Assembly (NCBI RefSeq): GCF_002743255.1
Contig: NZ_PDYY01000012.1
Span: 1 to 64,000 of the forward strand
Source: Sporosarcina sp. P2
GTDB lineage: Bacteria; Bacillota; Bacilli; Bacillales_A; Planococcaceae
Length of the DNA stretch: 64,000 bases
Direction: 5' to 3'
The position numbers were made by a program, and so were the translations under genes. Below the pieces are notes generated by a model. The model was not told the DNA's origin, made no database searches, and worked only from the letters and a program-made list of their open reading frames with translations. The stretch's first letter is position 1. Each line of letters opens with the position of its first letter. Below are positions 8,091 through 16,109 of the stretch, piece after piece.

Positions 8091-8552
8091 TTATTTCGTT
8101 TTGACGGAAAAGCCTTCTTCTTTCAAATAACTTGCCGCCTCTTGGTAATCTCCGAAGCCCTCTTCCAAGTTGACTTCATGATAAATATTAAAGAAGCCAT
8201 CTTCTTCAAGGAGTGTCAGCATCTGACCATTGGAATTCTGCCACGTTTCCGCGATAGTTTCAGGCGCCTGGACCTCTGTCGCCAGTCCTTCAATTGCCGC
8301 GCGGATAACTGTACGGAGTTCATCTGCAGAGTATTCGCGTACATTGACTAGACCGCGTTCATCTGCTTCATAGCCTTTGACATCTGCCACGTAGACAAAT
8401 GCATTGCCGTTCGGGTGCAAATGTTGCACGACAACCGTCTTATCATACAAAGACTCTTCATAATGATAGTTCAAGCGCTTCATAGACACTTCTTTCTTCA
8501 CTAACTCCGGGAACTCTTCTATAATCTGTTGTTTTTCTTCAAATGTTAACAT
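8091..8552 (-). CDS. Conserved hypothetical protein, 153 aa
   Basis: A soluble acidic 153-residue protein with no signal peptide or membrane helix. It begins MLTFEEKQQIIEEFPELVKK; the central part is beta-rich (TVVVQHLHPNGNAFVYVADVKGY) and an acidic C-terminal helix ends YLKEEGFSVKTK. I cannot name a domain with confidence. A possible operon with the 55-aa membrane protein downstream is suggested by the short gap. The start has a moderate ribosome site (GAAGGAAAAA region) upstream. Confidence 0.7.
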   Translation of the reverse strand: MLTFEEKQQIIEEFPELVKKEVSMKRLNYHYEESLYDKTVVVQHLHPNGNAFVYVADVKGYEADERGLVNVREYSADELRTVIRAAIEGLATEVQAPETIAETWQNSNGQMLTLLEEDGFFNIYHEVNLEEGFGDYQEAASYLKEEGFSVKTK

Positions 8553-8584
8553 GTTTTTTCCTTCTTTCTACTGAAATTCAGTCT

Positions 8585-8683
8585 TCATCTCGTTCGCCAT
8601 TCCGTAATCAGGACAAGCAATATGATGACTACAAATGCGACTATATAAAACCAGGAAGGTACACTGCTCACGCCACCGAACAT
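8585..8683 (-). CDS. Micro-membrane protein, 32 aa
   Basis: A very short gene: MFGGVSSVPSWFYIVAF, then VVIILLVLITEWRTR and stop. A single hydrophobic helix spans about residues 12-26, with a basic cytoplasmic end. AAGGAG lies 8 nt before the ATG, a strong ribosome site in otherwise empty sequence, which is the main evidence that it is translated. Function unknown; single-span proteins of this size often modulate membrane complexes. Confidence 0.6.
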   Translation of the reverse strand: MFGGVSSVPSWFYIVAFVVIILLVLITEWRTR

Positions 8684-8828
8684 GCCATCCACTCCTTCCA
8701 AACTTCCATTCTTTTTTTAGTATACCCTTTTTCCTGCTACTCTGGAGGAATATTTTCAACAATTCATAGTTCCCACTGTATTGCTGAGGGTGAAACAGAG
8801 TATAATGTGAATGAGGAGTGGGTTTCAT

Positions 8829-9956
8829 ATGATAAAACGCCTGTTTCAGTTACTCTTTCTCGCAGTACTCATCTACGCCTTCAAGCCCTTCTGGGAAGGT
8901 CCAGTATCAGAATACGTGGACTTATCGTTTCTTGACCCGCTTGATGCCAAAGTAGAAACCGTGCTGAACGAGGAAGTAGTTAGATCTGCGCTTGACTATA
9001 CAAAAGAATCGATTGTCGATTTAATTACATTCGTTTCCAATAAAGCTGCCGGAAACAGTCCCCCAGAGGAAGTCGCCCAACCCGTGCTCGATGCACCGGC
9101 AACAGGCATTATTTCTATCCACAATATCGAAATTGGTACAACCGAAGCGCAAGTGAAGGAAAAGCTCGGTGAACCTATGCGGAAATCCGTCAATGAATAT
9201 GGAACGGAATGGCTGACATTCCATGACAATTATCAGAACTTCGTCATGTTGTCATACGATATCAAACGTCGCGTCAATGCGCTCTATACAAATGATCGCC
9301 TCATCGCTTCATCGATCGGCATCGAGTACGGTGTGCCGAAAGCGGAAATACGTAAAGGCCTTGGCGAACCAATTTCTGAAATACGTAAAGGGACAAACAT
9401 TTATAAGCTGCAAAACGATGAAGGCATGGACATCTTTCATTCGGATGGTCTGTATATCTATGTCTTTTATGATCTGCATACTGACAATACCGTAACCGCA
9501 GTCCAATTAATCTCGGATTCGCTAGAGCAAAAAAAGTCCGCCCTCTATGCCCCCAAAAACGATGCGATGCGTAAAGGCTTTGAGATGCAACTATTTGACT
9601 TGACGAACGCAGCAAGAGTTCGACACGGTCGCTCCATTTTAACATGGGATGAACTTGCGGCAGAAACAGCACGTCTGCACAGTACGGATATGGCAGTACA
9701 AGATTACTTCAGTCATAAAAACTTGCAAGGCGAGTCCCCTTTCGACCGGATGAAAAAGCAAGGGGTGGCGTTCGTCAGTGCGGGTGAAAACCTAGCCTAC
9801 GGTCAGTCAAGCAGTATTTTTGCACATGAAGGTCTAATGAATTCAAAAGGCCACAGAGAAAACATATTAATCCGTGACTACCAGTTCATTGGGATCGGTG
9901 TAGACTTCAATGACAAAGAACAGCCATTTTATACTGAAAACTTCTTCGCGAAGTAA
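8829..9956 (+). CDS. CAP-domain secreted/membrane protein, YlbC-like
   Basis: A 375-residue protein with an N-terminal uncleaved signal/anchor helix (RLFQLLFLAVLIYAF), a central CAP-associated domain with two related halves (ISIHNIEIGTTEAQVKEKLG; SIGIEYGVPKAEIRKGLG), and a C-terminal SCP/CAP domain (FDLTNAARVRHG, HSTDMAVQDYFSHKN, SAGENLAYG, GHRENIL). B. subtilis YlbC has this architecture. The CAP fold is retained with the conserved His and Glu residues, but enzymatic activity in this family is unclear. The ATG 8829 follows GAGGAG by 10 nt; TATAAT at 8801-8806 is a likely -10. Confidence 0.88.
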   Translation: MIKRLFQLLFLAVLIYAFKPFWEGPVSEYVDLSFLDPLDAKVETVLNEEVVRSALDYTKESIVDLITFVSNKAAGNSPPEEVAQPVLDAPATGIISIHNIEIGTTEAQVKEKLGEPMRKSVNEYGTEWLTFHDNYQNFVMLSYDIKRRVNALYTNDRLIASSIGIEYGVPKAEIRKGLGEPISEIRKGTNIYKLQNDEGMDIFHSDGLYIYVFYDLHTDNTVTAVQLISDSLEQKKSALYAPKNDAMRKGFEMQLFDLTNAARVRHGRSILTWDELAAETARLHSTDMAVQDYFSHKNLQGESPFDRMKKQGVAFVSAGENLAYGQSSSIFAHEGLMNSKGHRENILIRDYQFIGIGVDFNDKEQPFYTENFFAK

Positions 9957-10054
9957 GGGAATTTCCTTTCATTACGGTAAGATATCCAGTAAAATAAAGA
10001 CAAGGGCTTTGGTAAATCCAAGACCTTCATTACAGCATTAAAGGAGATTATCAA

Positions 10055-10504
10055 TTGAAAAAATTTGCTGCATTTTTCCTCGCTGCGACATTGATTTTGT
10101 CGCCAATCGGGAACATCATCTTCCAAGATGAAATTACTGCTGAAGCACGTGGTTATAAGTCTGGTAAGAAGAGTTTCAGTACACCTAATCGTGTGCAACC
10201 GAATAAAGCCGAAAAGAAACAAGATACCAATCAAAGTAATGATAGAGCAACAGCAGGTAACACAGCGAAGAAGCCAGGCGGTATGGGTGGCGGCTTGATG
10301 AAAGGTCTATTAGTTGGTGGACTTGCGGGTCTATTATTCGGCAGCTTGTTTGCGAATATGGGTATGCTTGGGTCCATTATGGGCTTGTTAATTAACGTGT
10401 TAGCGATTGTCTTCATCATTTACATGGTTCGGAAGATTTTCGCGATCTTCAAAGAGAAAGAGCGCAAACGCAATGAGGATATGAATCAATGGAACAACAG
10501 ATAA
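10055..10504 (+). CDS. Gly-rich membrane protein, Tim44-like N-terminal type
   Basis: A 149-residue protein starting with TTG, preceded by AAGGAGA. A signal peptide (KKFAAFFLAATLILSPIG) is followed by a hydrophilic Lys/Asn/Gln-rich linker, a glycine-rich segment GGMGGGLMKGLLVGGLAGLLFG and a second hydrophobic helix (IMGLLINVLAIVFIIYMV), ending in a basic tail. This pattern matches short Bacillales proteins annotated as Tim44-like, although the Tim44 fold itself is absent. Its 3' end overlaps the next gene by 16 nt, implying translational coupling. Function unknown. Confidence 0.75.
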   Translation: MKKFAAFFLAATLILSPIGNIIFQDEITAEARGYKSGKKSFSTPNRVQPNKAEKKQDTNQSNDRATAGNTAKKPGGMGGGLMKGLLVGGLAGLLFGSLFANMGMLGSIMGLLINVLAIVFIIYMVRKIFAIFKEKERKRNEDMNQWNNR

Positions 10505-10779
10505 TCTACGAACAGGACGTAGTAAATGCAGTTTGTGTATTGATTGCAAAAGAGTCACGTGCTATGCCAGACGACGTGGAAGTCGAACTTGCTTACGATG
10601 AGGACACTGGGTTTTCAGCAGATGCCGAGCTTAACGGCAAGATGCATCATTTGAATACCTCCCGTCTTGTCGAAGCGCTTCGCCTTTGGATTGAGCAGTA
10701 TCTCGATCAAGATCCGATGGCAGCAGGCATTCAGCTAAAGCTGGATGATGAAGAAGGGATTATCGCGATAGTTCGGTAA
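10489..10779 (+). CDS. yxcD: YxcD-like DUF2653 protein
   Basis: A 96-residue cytosolic protein resembling B. subtilis YxcD (DUF2653): acidic, with EQDVVNAVCVLIAKESRAMPDDVEVELAYDED near the N-terminus and a C-terminal beta/alpha segment. No catalytic motif is evident. It begins inside the 3' end of the upstream membrane protein gene (overlap 10489-10504), so the two are probably made together. Symbol by similarity from memory; moderate confidence. Confidence 0.75.
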   Translation: MEQQIIYEQDVVNAVCVLIAKESRAMPDDVEVELAYDEDTGFSADAELNGKMHHLNTSRLVEALRLWIEQYLDQDPMAAGIQLKLDDEEGIIAIVR

Positions 10780-10785
10780 TCAACA

Positions 10786-10818
10786 GGACGCCCCTTTCCG
10801 GGAGGGCGTTCTTTTTTT
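10786..10818 (+). terminator. Terminator after yxcD
   Basis: GGACGCCCcTTTCCGGGaGGGCGTTC hairpin followed by TTTTTTT. Confidence 0.95.
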
Positions 10819-10944
10819 CGTCTATAGGAATGAAGAGACTGGCTGTGAGATACGTAAGGAGATTTGCGTCCTTCTGCTTTAATTTTTTCGTAGATATTAA
10901 CTAACTATCCATTTCTCATATACTTTGACTTAAAACTTCAACAC

Positions 10945-10976
10945 ACAAAAAAGATGCCCCACACCTCGGGACATCC
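10945..10976 (-). terminator. Terminator of sodC
   Basis: Minus strand GGATGTCCC...GGGGCATC followed by TTTTTTGTG. It lies directly beyond the sodC stop codon. The plus-strand gap 10820-10944 holds nothing else recognisable. Confidence 0.85.
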
Positions 10977-10987
10977 TGTTCTACTTA

Positions 10988-11590
10988 TTACTTCATATTC
11001 TCAGATGTAATCTCTGCACAAGCAAATGGCGCGCCTGAATTACCTGCTGGATCTGTGATGTTATCATCCGGACCCTCGTGAATCACCAACGCCGTTCCGT
11101 CTTCATCGAGTAATGAATTGTCTTTTCCAGACTCAAGTGTAACTTCATCAGTCGTCACCGTAACTTTTGCGTTTCCATCTTCATCCGCCACAAGATTCTC
11201 CAAGTCACCTGCGTGGTGTCCTTCTGGATTATCCAATCCGTGCTTTTTATTTGTTGGGTTGAAATGACCGCCAGCAGATGCTTTAAAGTCCGGTGCTGTA
11301 CAGACACCGGTTTCATGGAAGTGCATGCCGTGTTCCCCTGGCTCAAGGCCCGATACGTCAACATCCATTGCTACGCCAGACGGTCCTTGTGTTAGCGTTA
11401 CGGAACCGATTTCTTCCCCATCCACATTTATCACTGGCGCCATCACTTCAGGCTCCGTTGTCCCCTCTTCTTCCACGACGGGATCACTGCTGCCGTTCAC
11501 CGGTTCTTTTTCTTTTTCTTCATCCGCTGCGCTACCGCAAGCCGCCATCATTAACGCGGATCCCAATACAATACTAGGTAATTTCCACAT
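10988..11590 (-). CDS. sodC: Cu/Zn superoxide dismutase-like lipoprotein
   Basis: A 200-residue extracytoplasmic lipoprotein. The signal peptide ends in lipobox MAAC (Cys18), followed by a long acidic Glu/Pro/Ser linker. The SOD domain shows copper ligands HFH (His90, His92), the disulfide Cys97, bridging-region GGHFNP (His109), HHAGDLENL (His125/126, Asp129) and VIHEGPDD, with a second Cys near the C-terminus. Canonical metal ligands therefore look present, unlike some Bacillus YojM proteins described as lacking copper ligands; alignment is needed. It would remove superoxide at the cell surface. AGGAGG lies 9 nt before the ATG. Confidence 0.9.
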   Translation of the reverse strand: MWKLPSIVLGSALMMAACGSAADEEKEKEPVNGSSDPVVEEEGTTEPEVMAPVINVDGEEIGSVTLTQGPSGVAMDVDVSGLEPGEHGMHFHETGVCTAPDFKASAGGHFNPTNKKHGLDNPEGHHAGDLENLVADEDGNAKVTVTTDEVTLESGKDNSLLDEDGTALVIHEGPDDNITDPAGNSGAPFACAEITSENMK

Positions 11591-11709
11591 AAATGCATTC
11601 CTCCTCGTGTAAGTTATGTACTTTGATGTTCATTACTATTTGGATAATGAACCCACAATATGTAGTGTACCCACTTTTACAGCTTTCTAACATGCTGCTA
11701 GAGTTCTAA

Positions 11710-11840
11710 GAGCGGATGGTAGGCTAAGTAGATCAGTTAACTCGCGACATTGAGCGGTTACAAGGACTTATAGAGCGCTTATCAACAAACTAGGAGCGAA
11801 TATGCAGCACAATAGAGCGCTCTAGCCACTTGAATGAGCG
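11710..11840 (+). repeat. 21-bp-phased GAGCG array 3 (6 exact cores)
   Basis: GAGCG occurs at 11710, 11752, 11773, 11794, 11815 and 11836. Steps are 42 and then 21, 21, 21, 21, so the missing position 11731 (gatca) is a degenerate unit in phase. Between sodC's 5' end and purC's terminator. The seven-codon reading frame contains stops here, which argues against a peptide-coding role for the family. Confidence 0.93.
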
Positions 11841-11920
11841 TCCACTCCCCCCTCCCTCCCTTATACAATAAAAAACACTCCTGATACTAGGTCAGTCAGC
11901 GCATAGCGTAAGTGACAATA

Positions 11921-11952
11921 TAAAAAACCGGAAACATTTTTCGTTTCCGGTT
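11921..11952 (-). terminator. Terminator of purC
   Basis: Minus strand AACCGGAAAC...GTTTCCGGTT stem (10 bp) followed by TTTTTTA, 6 nt beyond the stop codon. Confidence 0.95.
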
Positions 11953-11957
11953 GAGTT

Positions 11958-12638
11958 TTATGAAAATAATATCTTTTCTAATTCCATTGGTTCAATATAT
12001 GTATCGCCTCGATAAACGCGCATATTGCCTCCTGAAATTTCATCGATCAACATGATGTTTCGCTCAGGATCGCGACCGAACTCCAATTTGATATCATAAA
12101 GTTCTAAACCTTTTTCCGCCATCTCTGATCGCACTACTTCAGAAATTTGCTGGGTTAATTCTTTAAGTACCGCATATTCCTCATGCGTCAAAATGTGAAG
12201 TTGTGCCAAAGCATCTTCTGAAATGGGTGGATCTTGACGTTCATCATCTTTTAGCGTCACTTCCACGAATGCATCCAATACTTGTCCTTCTTCGGCATAC
12301 GCACCGAATCTGCGCAAGAAACTTCCGACCGCACGGTATCGACAAATCACTTCTAATCCTTTACCAAAGACCGTAGCAGGCTTCACCGTCATCGTCACTT
12401 CATCCAGATCGGCATCGATGTAATGCGTCGGAACGTTTTGCTCCTCCAATTTCTCGAAAAAGTATTTCGTCATGCGAAGTCCAGACTTCCCGGCACCATC
12501 AATCGTCAGGCCTACTGTATTGGCACCTGGATCAAATACACCATCTTCCCCTGTTACATCATCCTTGAATTTCAATAGCACGTGGCCATCTTCCAAGCGG
12601 TAGACGTCTTTCGTTTTACCAGAATAGGTTAATTTCAT
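11958..12638 (-). CDS. purC: SAICAR synthase, stand-alone purC
   Basis: A 226-residue phosphoribosylaminoimidazole-succinocarboxamide synthase: condenses CAIR with aspartate using ATP in purine synthesis. Family motifs are YSGKTKDVYRLEDG (ATP-binding strand), CRYRAVGSFLRR, LKDDERQDPPISED, DIKLEFG and DEISGGNMRV. It is not in a pur operon, and its N-terminus (MKLTYSGKTKDVY) differs from the usual Bacillus MxKxxLLYEGKAKxIY type, so it may be a second or alternative PurC. A strong terminator follows; no purine riboswitch is visible upstream. Confidence 0.9.
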   Translation of the reverse strand: MKLTYSGKTKDVYRLEDGHVLLKFKDDVTGEDGVFDPGANTVGLTIDGAGKSGLRMTKYFFEKLEEQNVPTHYIDADLDEVTMTVKPATVFGKGLEVICRYRAVGSFLRRFGAYAEEGQVLDAFVEVTLKDDERQDPPISEDALAQLHILTHEEYAVLKELTQQISEVVRSEMAEKGLELYDIKLEFGRDPERNIMLIDEISGGNMRVYRGDTYIEPMELEKILFS

Positions 12639-12803
12639 CCGTACGATTCTCCTCTATTCATAAATGTATACTGCTTATTCAGTATAAAGCACTTTGACGA
12701 GAAGAAAAAGTATTGTTTGACAAAAGTTGATGGGCGTCAAGGTCGTTTTCACAAAATACTCTTATACTTAAGTTAACAAATACAAAAGAAGAGGATGAGA
12801 TCA

Positions 12804-13025
12804 ATGAAAAAAGTCGTATTTTTAATGGAACCATTCAGTTGCCCGTCATGTGTTAAGAAAATCGAAGGGGCACTATCTCGAGCATGAGGTGTACAGCGAG
12901 TAAAAGTATTATTCCATTCAAGTAAAGTTCGAGTCGTGTTTGATGAATCTATCGTAGAAGCCAATAAATTACAGGAATTAATTAGTAAACTCGGCTATCC
13001 AGTTCTCAATAAAATAGTTTCATAG
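12804..13025 (+). pseudogene. HMA (CopZ-like) metal-binding protein, in-frame TGA
   Basis: Reading from ATG 12804 gives a 73-codon heavy-metal-associated domain: MKKVVFLMEPFSCPSCVKKI with the metal site SCPSC, then GVQRVKVLFHSSKVRVVFDE and a final KLGYPVLN. Codon 28 (12885-12887) is TGA, cutting between SRA and GVQ; otherwise the frame is intact to TAG at 13023. GAGGATGAG precedes the ATG. It would deliver metal to, or partner with, the P-type ATPase encoded next. A single point change separates it from a functional gene, so sequencing error, recent decay or readthrough are all possible. Confidence 0.85.
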
Positions 13026-13040
13026 AGAGGAGGCATTCAA

Positions 13041-13646
13041 ATGAACGCAAAGCAAACCGTACGCATCACTTCCCTATCCGCGATTTTGCTCGGAGCAGCG
13101 ATCATCTTGCACTTCGCAAGCCTTTATGACGCGCGTCAGATTACATTAATCGCGGCCACTTTAATCGCGGGTACTCCAATTGCAATCAAGGCGTGGAAAG
13201 CTATCCGCATGAAAGCTTTTAGTATTGAACTTCTCGTGACCATCGCGGTCATCGGTGCGCTATTTATTGGTGAGTATGTAGAATCCGCTGCAGTTACCTT
13301 TTTATTTTTATTCGGAGCGCTACTTGAAATTCGTACAATGGAGAAAACCCGCTCGTCCCTCAAGGCACTTATTGATCTGGCCCCACTAGAAGCAAGTGTC
13401 TTTCGAGATGGTAAAATAATGACAATTGCTGTTGACGAGGTAGTAGTCGGTGACCGAGTAATCGTTCGCTCAGGAGAACAAGTTCCAGTTGACGGACCGA
13501 TTGTTACAGGCAGTGCTTCCATAAATGAAGCAAGTGTACTTTTGGTTATATTGAACGCCATTCGATTAATACGCTATACTAGTGACAAACCAGCCAATCG
13601 AAATATAAGCGAGGTGAAAGTGAATGAGTCAACAGCCCCACAATAA
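13041..13646 (+). pseudogene. Heavy-metal P-type ATPase with large internal deletion
   Basis: 201 codons. Residues 1-165 match the N-terminus of a P1B-type ATPase: transmembrane helices, FLFLFGALLEIRTMEKTRSSLKAL, and an actuator domain GDRVIVRSGEQVPVDGPIVTGSASINEAS. At about 13530-13545 this jumps to LLVILNAIRLIRYT, the usual extreme C-terminal helix of these pumps. The TGES loop, the CPx metal site, the DKTGT phosphorylation motif and the nucleotide domain are all missing, so it cannot pump. The frame is kept across the deletion. RBS AGAGGAGG precedes ATG 13041; the 3' end overlaps the regulator gene by 23 nt. Confidence 0.85.
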
Positions 13647-14313
13647 TACGACGGATCAAAATATGTGTGTATCGCTCGTTCCGCTGTTCAATTATTTGGA
13701 AACTGAACAGATGAAACACGTAGTAGGACTCACGCGAAACACTTCGCATCCACGTGGAAAAATTATTTACAATGAAGGCGACTGCTCCGAAGGTTTATAT
13801 ATTTTGCATAAAGGACGAATCAAAGTATACCGCCTGTCGGAAAACGGAAAAGAGCAACTCGTGTGAATTTTAGAACTGGGAGATTTCACAGGTGAGCTGT
13901 CATTATTCAATGCCAAACCTCATGACGCCTACGCAGAAACACTTGTACACGTGGAATTATGTATTATTCAACGTGATCAAATGCAACAACTTCTACAAAA
14001 ACATCCTGCGATCTCATTAAAGATGTTAGAGGAATTCTCCTCTCGCCTCGCCCGGACAGAACAACGGGCAGGGCGGATCGGTATGGAAGCAACAGAAACG
14101 CGTATCGCCCTATATCTAGCCGATTTATCTGAAGAACAACAACAATTGACAGTCGAATTACCGATGAGTCGCAAAGATCTCGCCTCCCACCTCGGGACGA
14201 CACCTGAAACAATTAGTCGCAAATTAAGCGCATTCGAGGAGTCGGACTGGATTCGGCAGCCCAGCATGAAAACGGTGGATATTCACGATTTGGATGCTTT
14301 ATTACTTTTATAA
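13624..14313 (+). pseudogene. Crp/Fnr-family regulator, in-frame TGA
   Basis: Read through, 229 codons encode a cyclic-nucleotide-binding-like sensor (KIIYNEGDCSEGLYILHKGRIKVYR, GDFTGELSLF) and a C-terminal winged helix (LPMSRKDLASHLGTTPETISRKLSAFEE). Codon 81 (13864-13866) is TGA, between KEQLV and ILELGDF, where relatives usually have Arg; CGA to TGA is one transition. GAGGTGAAAG precedes ATG 13624. Crp/Fnr proteins next to HMA and P-type ATPase genes are known in other Firmicutes, so this was probably the operon's regulator. Confidence 0.85.
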
Positions 14314-14376
14314 AAGAAACTCTTTTCATTCCACTACGTACATGATACGCTAGTTCTGAAAACTAAATATTTTGAC

Positions 14377-14475
14377 CATTGGGGGAATCCTTCACAAGGA
14401 CTGAGAAAAGAGTGTGGCTCTGAAACCCTTATTACCTGAACAGATTAGCATCTGCGGAGGGAAGTGGCGAGTCGT
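14377..14475 (+). promoter_or_regulatory. TPP riboswitch (THI element)
   Basis: Conserved THI-box blocks are in order: gggggaatcc (14381), CTGAGA (14401-14406), ACCTGAACAG (14434-14443), then a variable stem and GCGGAGGGAAG (14454-14464). GGGAAGTGG at 14459-14467 can pair with the terminator's CCACTTTCC, which explains a switch by attenuation. It controls tenI-thiS-thiG-thiF; thiamine pyrophosphate should reduce transcription. Confidence 0.95.
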
Positions 14476-14502
14476 TCCGTATATATTTCTGTCGACACAT
14501 CC

Positions 14503-14532
14503 ACCACTTTCCGATTCGGGAAGTGGTTTTTT
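14503..14532 (+). terminator. TPP-riboswitch attenuator terminator
   Basis: ACCACTTTCC and GGGAAGTGGT form the stem, followed by TTTTTT. It lies between aptamer and the tenI ribosome site. Confidence 0.93.
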
Positions 14533-14549
14533 CTATTGGAGGGGAATGA

Positions 14550-15149
14550 ATGAAGTTACTTGGCGTGACTGATGACTGTCTCTCGGTTGACGAACTGACT
14601 TTACACTTGCAGCAGACAGCGCCGTTTCTAGATGCTATTATTTTGCGGGAAAAGTCCAAGACAGACGAACAATTGATAGACTTGATTACGCGTCTTGTGA
14701 ATAGCGGATTTTCACTCGACAAGCTCATTATACATGCCAGACCTTACGTGGCTAGCGAGCTGAACCTTAGAAAAGTGCAGTTGACTGGCTATGGCATGTC
14801 TTTACGGGATGCACTTCGGAAATTTCCCGAGCTACAATTCGGGTGCTCGATTCATTCAATGGAAGAAGCAAAGGAAGCTACGACGGAAGGCGCGGATTGG
14901 CTCTTGTACGGGCATGTTTTCGAGACGAAATCAAAGCCCGGCCTTCCAGCGCGCGGCACGGAAGAATTGTTTTCTATTGCAAAGTATAGTTCGATCCCTG
15001 TGTATGCAATCGGCGGAATTCAGCCGCAACACTTGCCTGACTTACAACGAAATGGCGTAGCAGGCGTGGCTGTATTATCCCCTATGCGTTCACTAAAAGC
15101 CTTACAAAATTATAGAATAGGAGTCGTGTCTAATGAAGAAAATGATTGA
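14550..15149 (+). CDS. tenI: Thiazole tautomerase TenI
   Basis: A 199-residue TIM-barrel protein of the ThiE/TenI group. TenI aromatises the thiazole phosphate carboxylate tautomer made by ThiG. Seen: KLIIHARPYVASELN, FGCSIHSMEEAKEA, GADWLLYGHVFETKSKPGLPARG, VYAIGGIQPQHL and GVAGVAVLSPM. The HARP motif and its place next to thiS/thiG favour TenI over thiamine-phosphate synthase. RBS GGAGGGG precedes ATG 14550. First gene after the TPP switch; its 3' end overlaps thiS by 17 nt. Confidence 0.88.
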   Translation: MKLLGVTDDCLSVDELTLHLQQTAPFLDAIILREKSKTDEQLIDLITRLVNSGFSLDKLIIHARPYVASELNLRKVQLTGYGMSLRDALRKFPELQFGCSIHSMEEAKEATTEGADWLLYGHVFETKSKPGLPARGTEELFSIAKYSSIPVYAIGGIQPQHLPDLQRNGVAGVAVLSPMRSLKALQNYRIGVVSNEEND

Positions 15150-15339
15150 TCTGAACGGAAAAACCTATTCGGTCGTTCCAGAAGTAGCGACGATTCAGCA
15201 GTTACTTGAGCATTTGGGATTAGGTGATCGTATTTTGATTGTGGAGAAAAACAAAGAGATTTTGCAAAAAGATCACTATGACACACCGATTAAGGATCGA
15301 GACCAAATTGAAATTATACATTTTGTAGGAGGCGGATGA
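15133..15339 (+). CDS. thiS: Sulfur carrier protein ThiS
   Basis: A 68-residue ubiquitin-like sulfur carrier. It ends HFVGGG with the C-terminal Gly-Gly needed for adenylation by ThiF and thiocarboxylate formation. The N-terminal half ([20 protein letters not shown]) follows the beta-grasp pattern. It overlaps tenI upstream and thiG begins 3 nt after its stop. Confidence 0.93.
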   Translation: MKKMIDLNGKTYSVVPEVATIQQLLEHLGLGDRILIVEKNKEILQKDHYDTPIKDRDQIEIIHFVGGG

Positions 15340-15341
15340 AG

Positions 15342-16109
15342 ATGTTAAAAATTGCAGATAAAGAATTCTCTTCACGGTTATTACTAGGCACAGGGAAATA
15401 TCCTTCATTTGAAATACAAAAGCAGGCAGTTGCAGTATCAGAAGCAGAAATCCTCACGTTCGCAGTACGACGCATGGATATTTTCGAAGCGTCGCAGCCC
15501 AATTTTCTAGAGCAATTGGATTTAACTCGCTATACCTTACTTCCAAATACTGCAGGTGCAAGTACAGCAGAAGAAGCCGTACATATCGCACGTCTTGCAA
15601 AGGCATCAGGACTTTGTGACATGGTGAAAGTGGAAATTATCGGATGCAGTCGTTCATTGCTTCCAGATCCTGTAGAGACATTACGCGCTACTGAAATGCT
15701 GCTAGAGGAAGGCTTTATTGTATTGCCTTATACGTCAGACGATGTAGTGCTCGCAAGAAGACTATGCGAATTAGGCGTTCATGCCATCATGCCGGGCGCT
15801 GCGCCAATCGGTTCAGGCAGAGGCATTCTGAACCCGCTGAATCTGTCATTGATCATTGAGCAATCGAATGTCCCCGTTATCATTGACGCCGGCGTCGGCT
15901 CTCCAAAAGACGCGGCATTCGCGATGGAACTCGGAGCAGACGGTGTATTGCTGAATACGGCAGTATCAGAAGCCGCAAATCCTGTCATGATGGCAGAAGC
16001 AATGAAACTCGCGATTGAAGCAGGACGTCTCGGTTATAAGGCAGGACGTATGCCAGTCCGCGATTACGGCGTAGCAAGCAGTCCAACTGAAGGGCTTGTG
16101 ACGAATTGA
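15342..16109 (+). CDS. thiG: Thiazole synthase ThiG
   Basis: A 255-residue TIM barrel that builds the thiazole phosphate ring from deoxyxylulose phosphate, ThiS thiocarboxylate and dehydroglycine. Signature parts: [52 protein letters not shown], the Schiff-base Lys region, and [25 protein letters not shown]. An in-frame ATG at 15336 lies only 3 nt from GGAGG, so ATG 15342 (spacing 9) is chosen, matching relatives that begin MLKI. The stop overlaps the TTG of thiF. Confidence 0.95.
   Translation: MLKIADKEFSSRLLLGTGKYPSFEIQKQAVAVSEAEILTFAVRRMDIFEASQPNFLEQLDLTRYTLLPNTAGASTAEEAVHIARLAKASGLCDMVKVEIIGCSRSLLPDPVETLRATEMLLEEGFIVLPYTSDDVVLARRLCELGVHAIMPGAAPIGSGRGILNPLNLSLIIEQSNVPVIIDAGVGSPKDAAFAMELGADGVLLNTAVSEAANPVMMAEAMKLAIEAGRLGYKAGRMPVRDYGVASSPTEGLVTN

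Noticed and set aside
12885-12887. TGA as selenocysteine
   Set aside because: No selenocysteine insertion hairpin is evident and the site is not a catalytic Cys position; point mutation is simpler.
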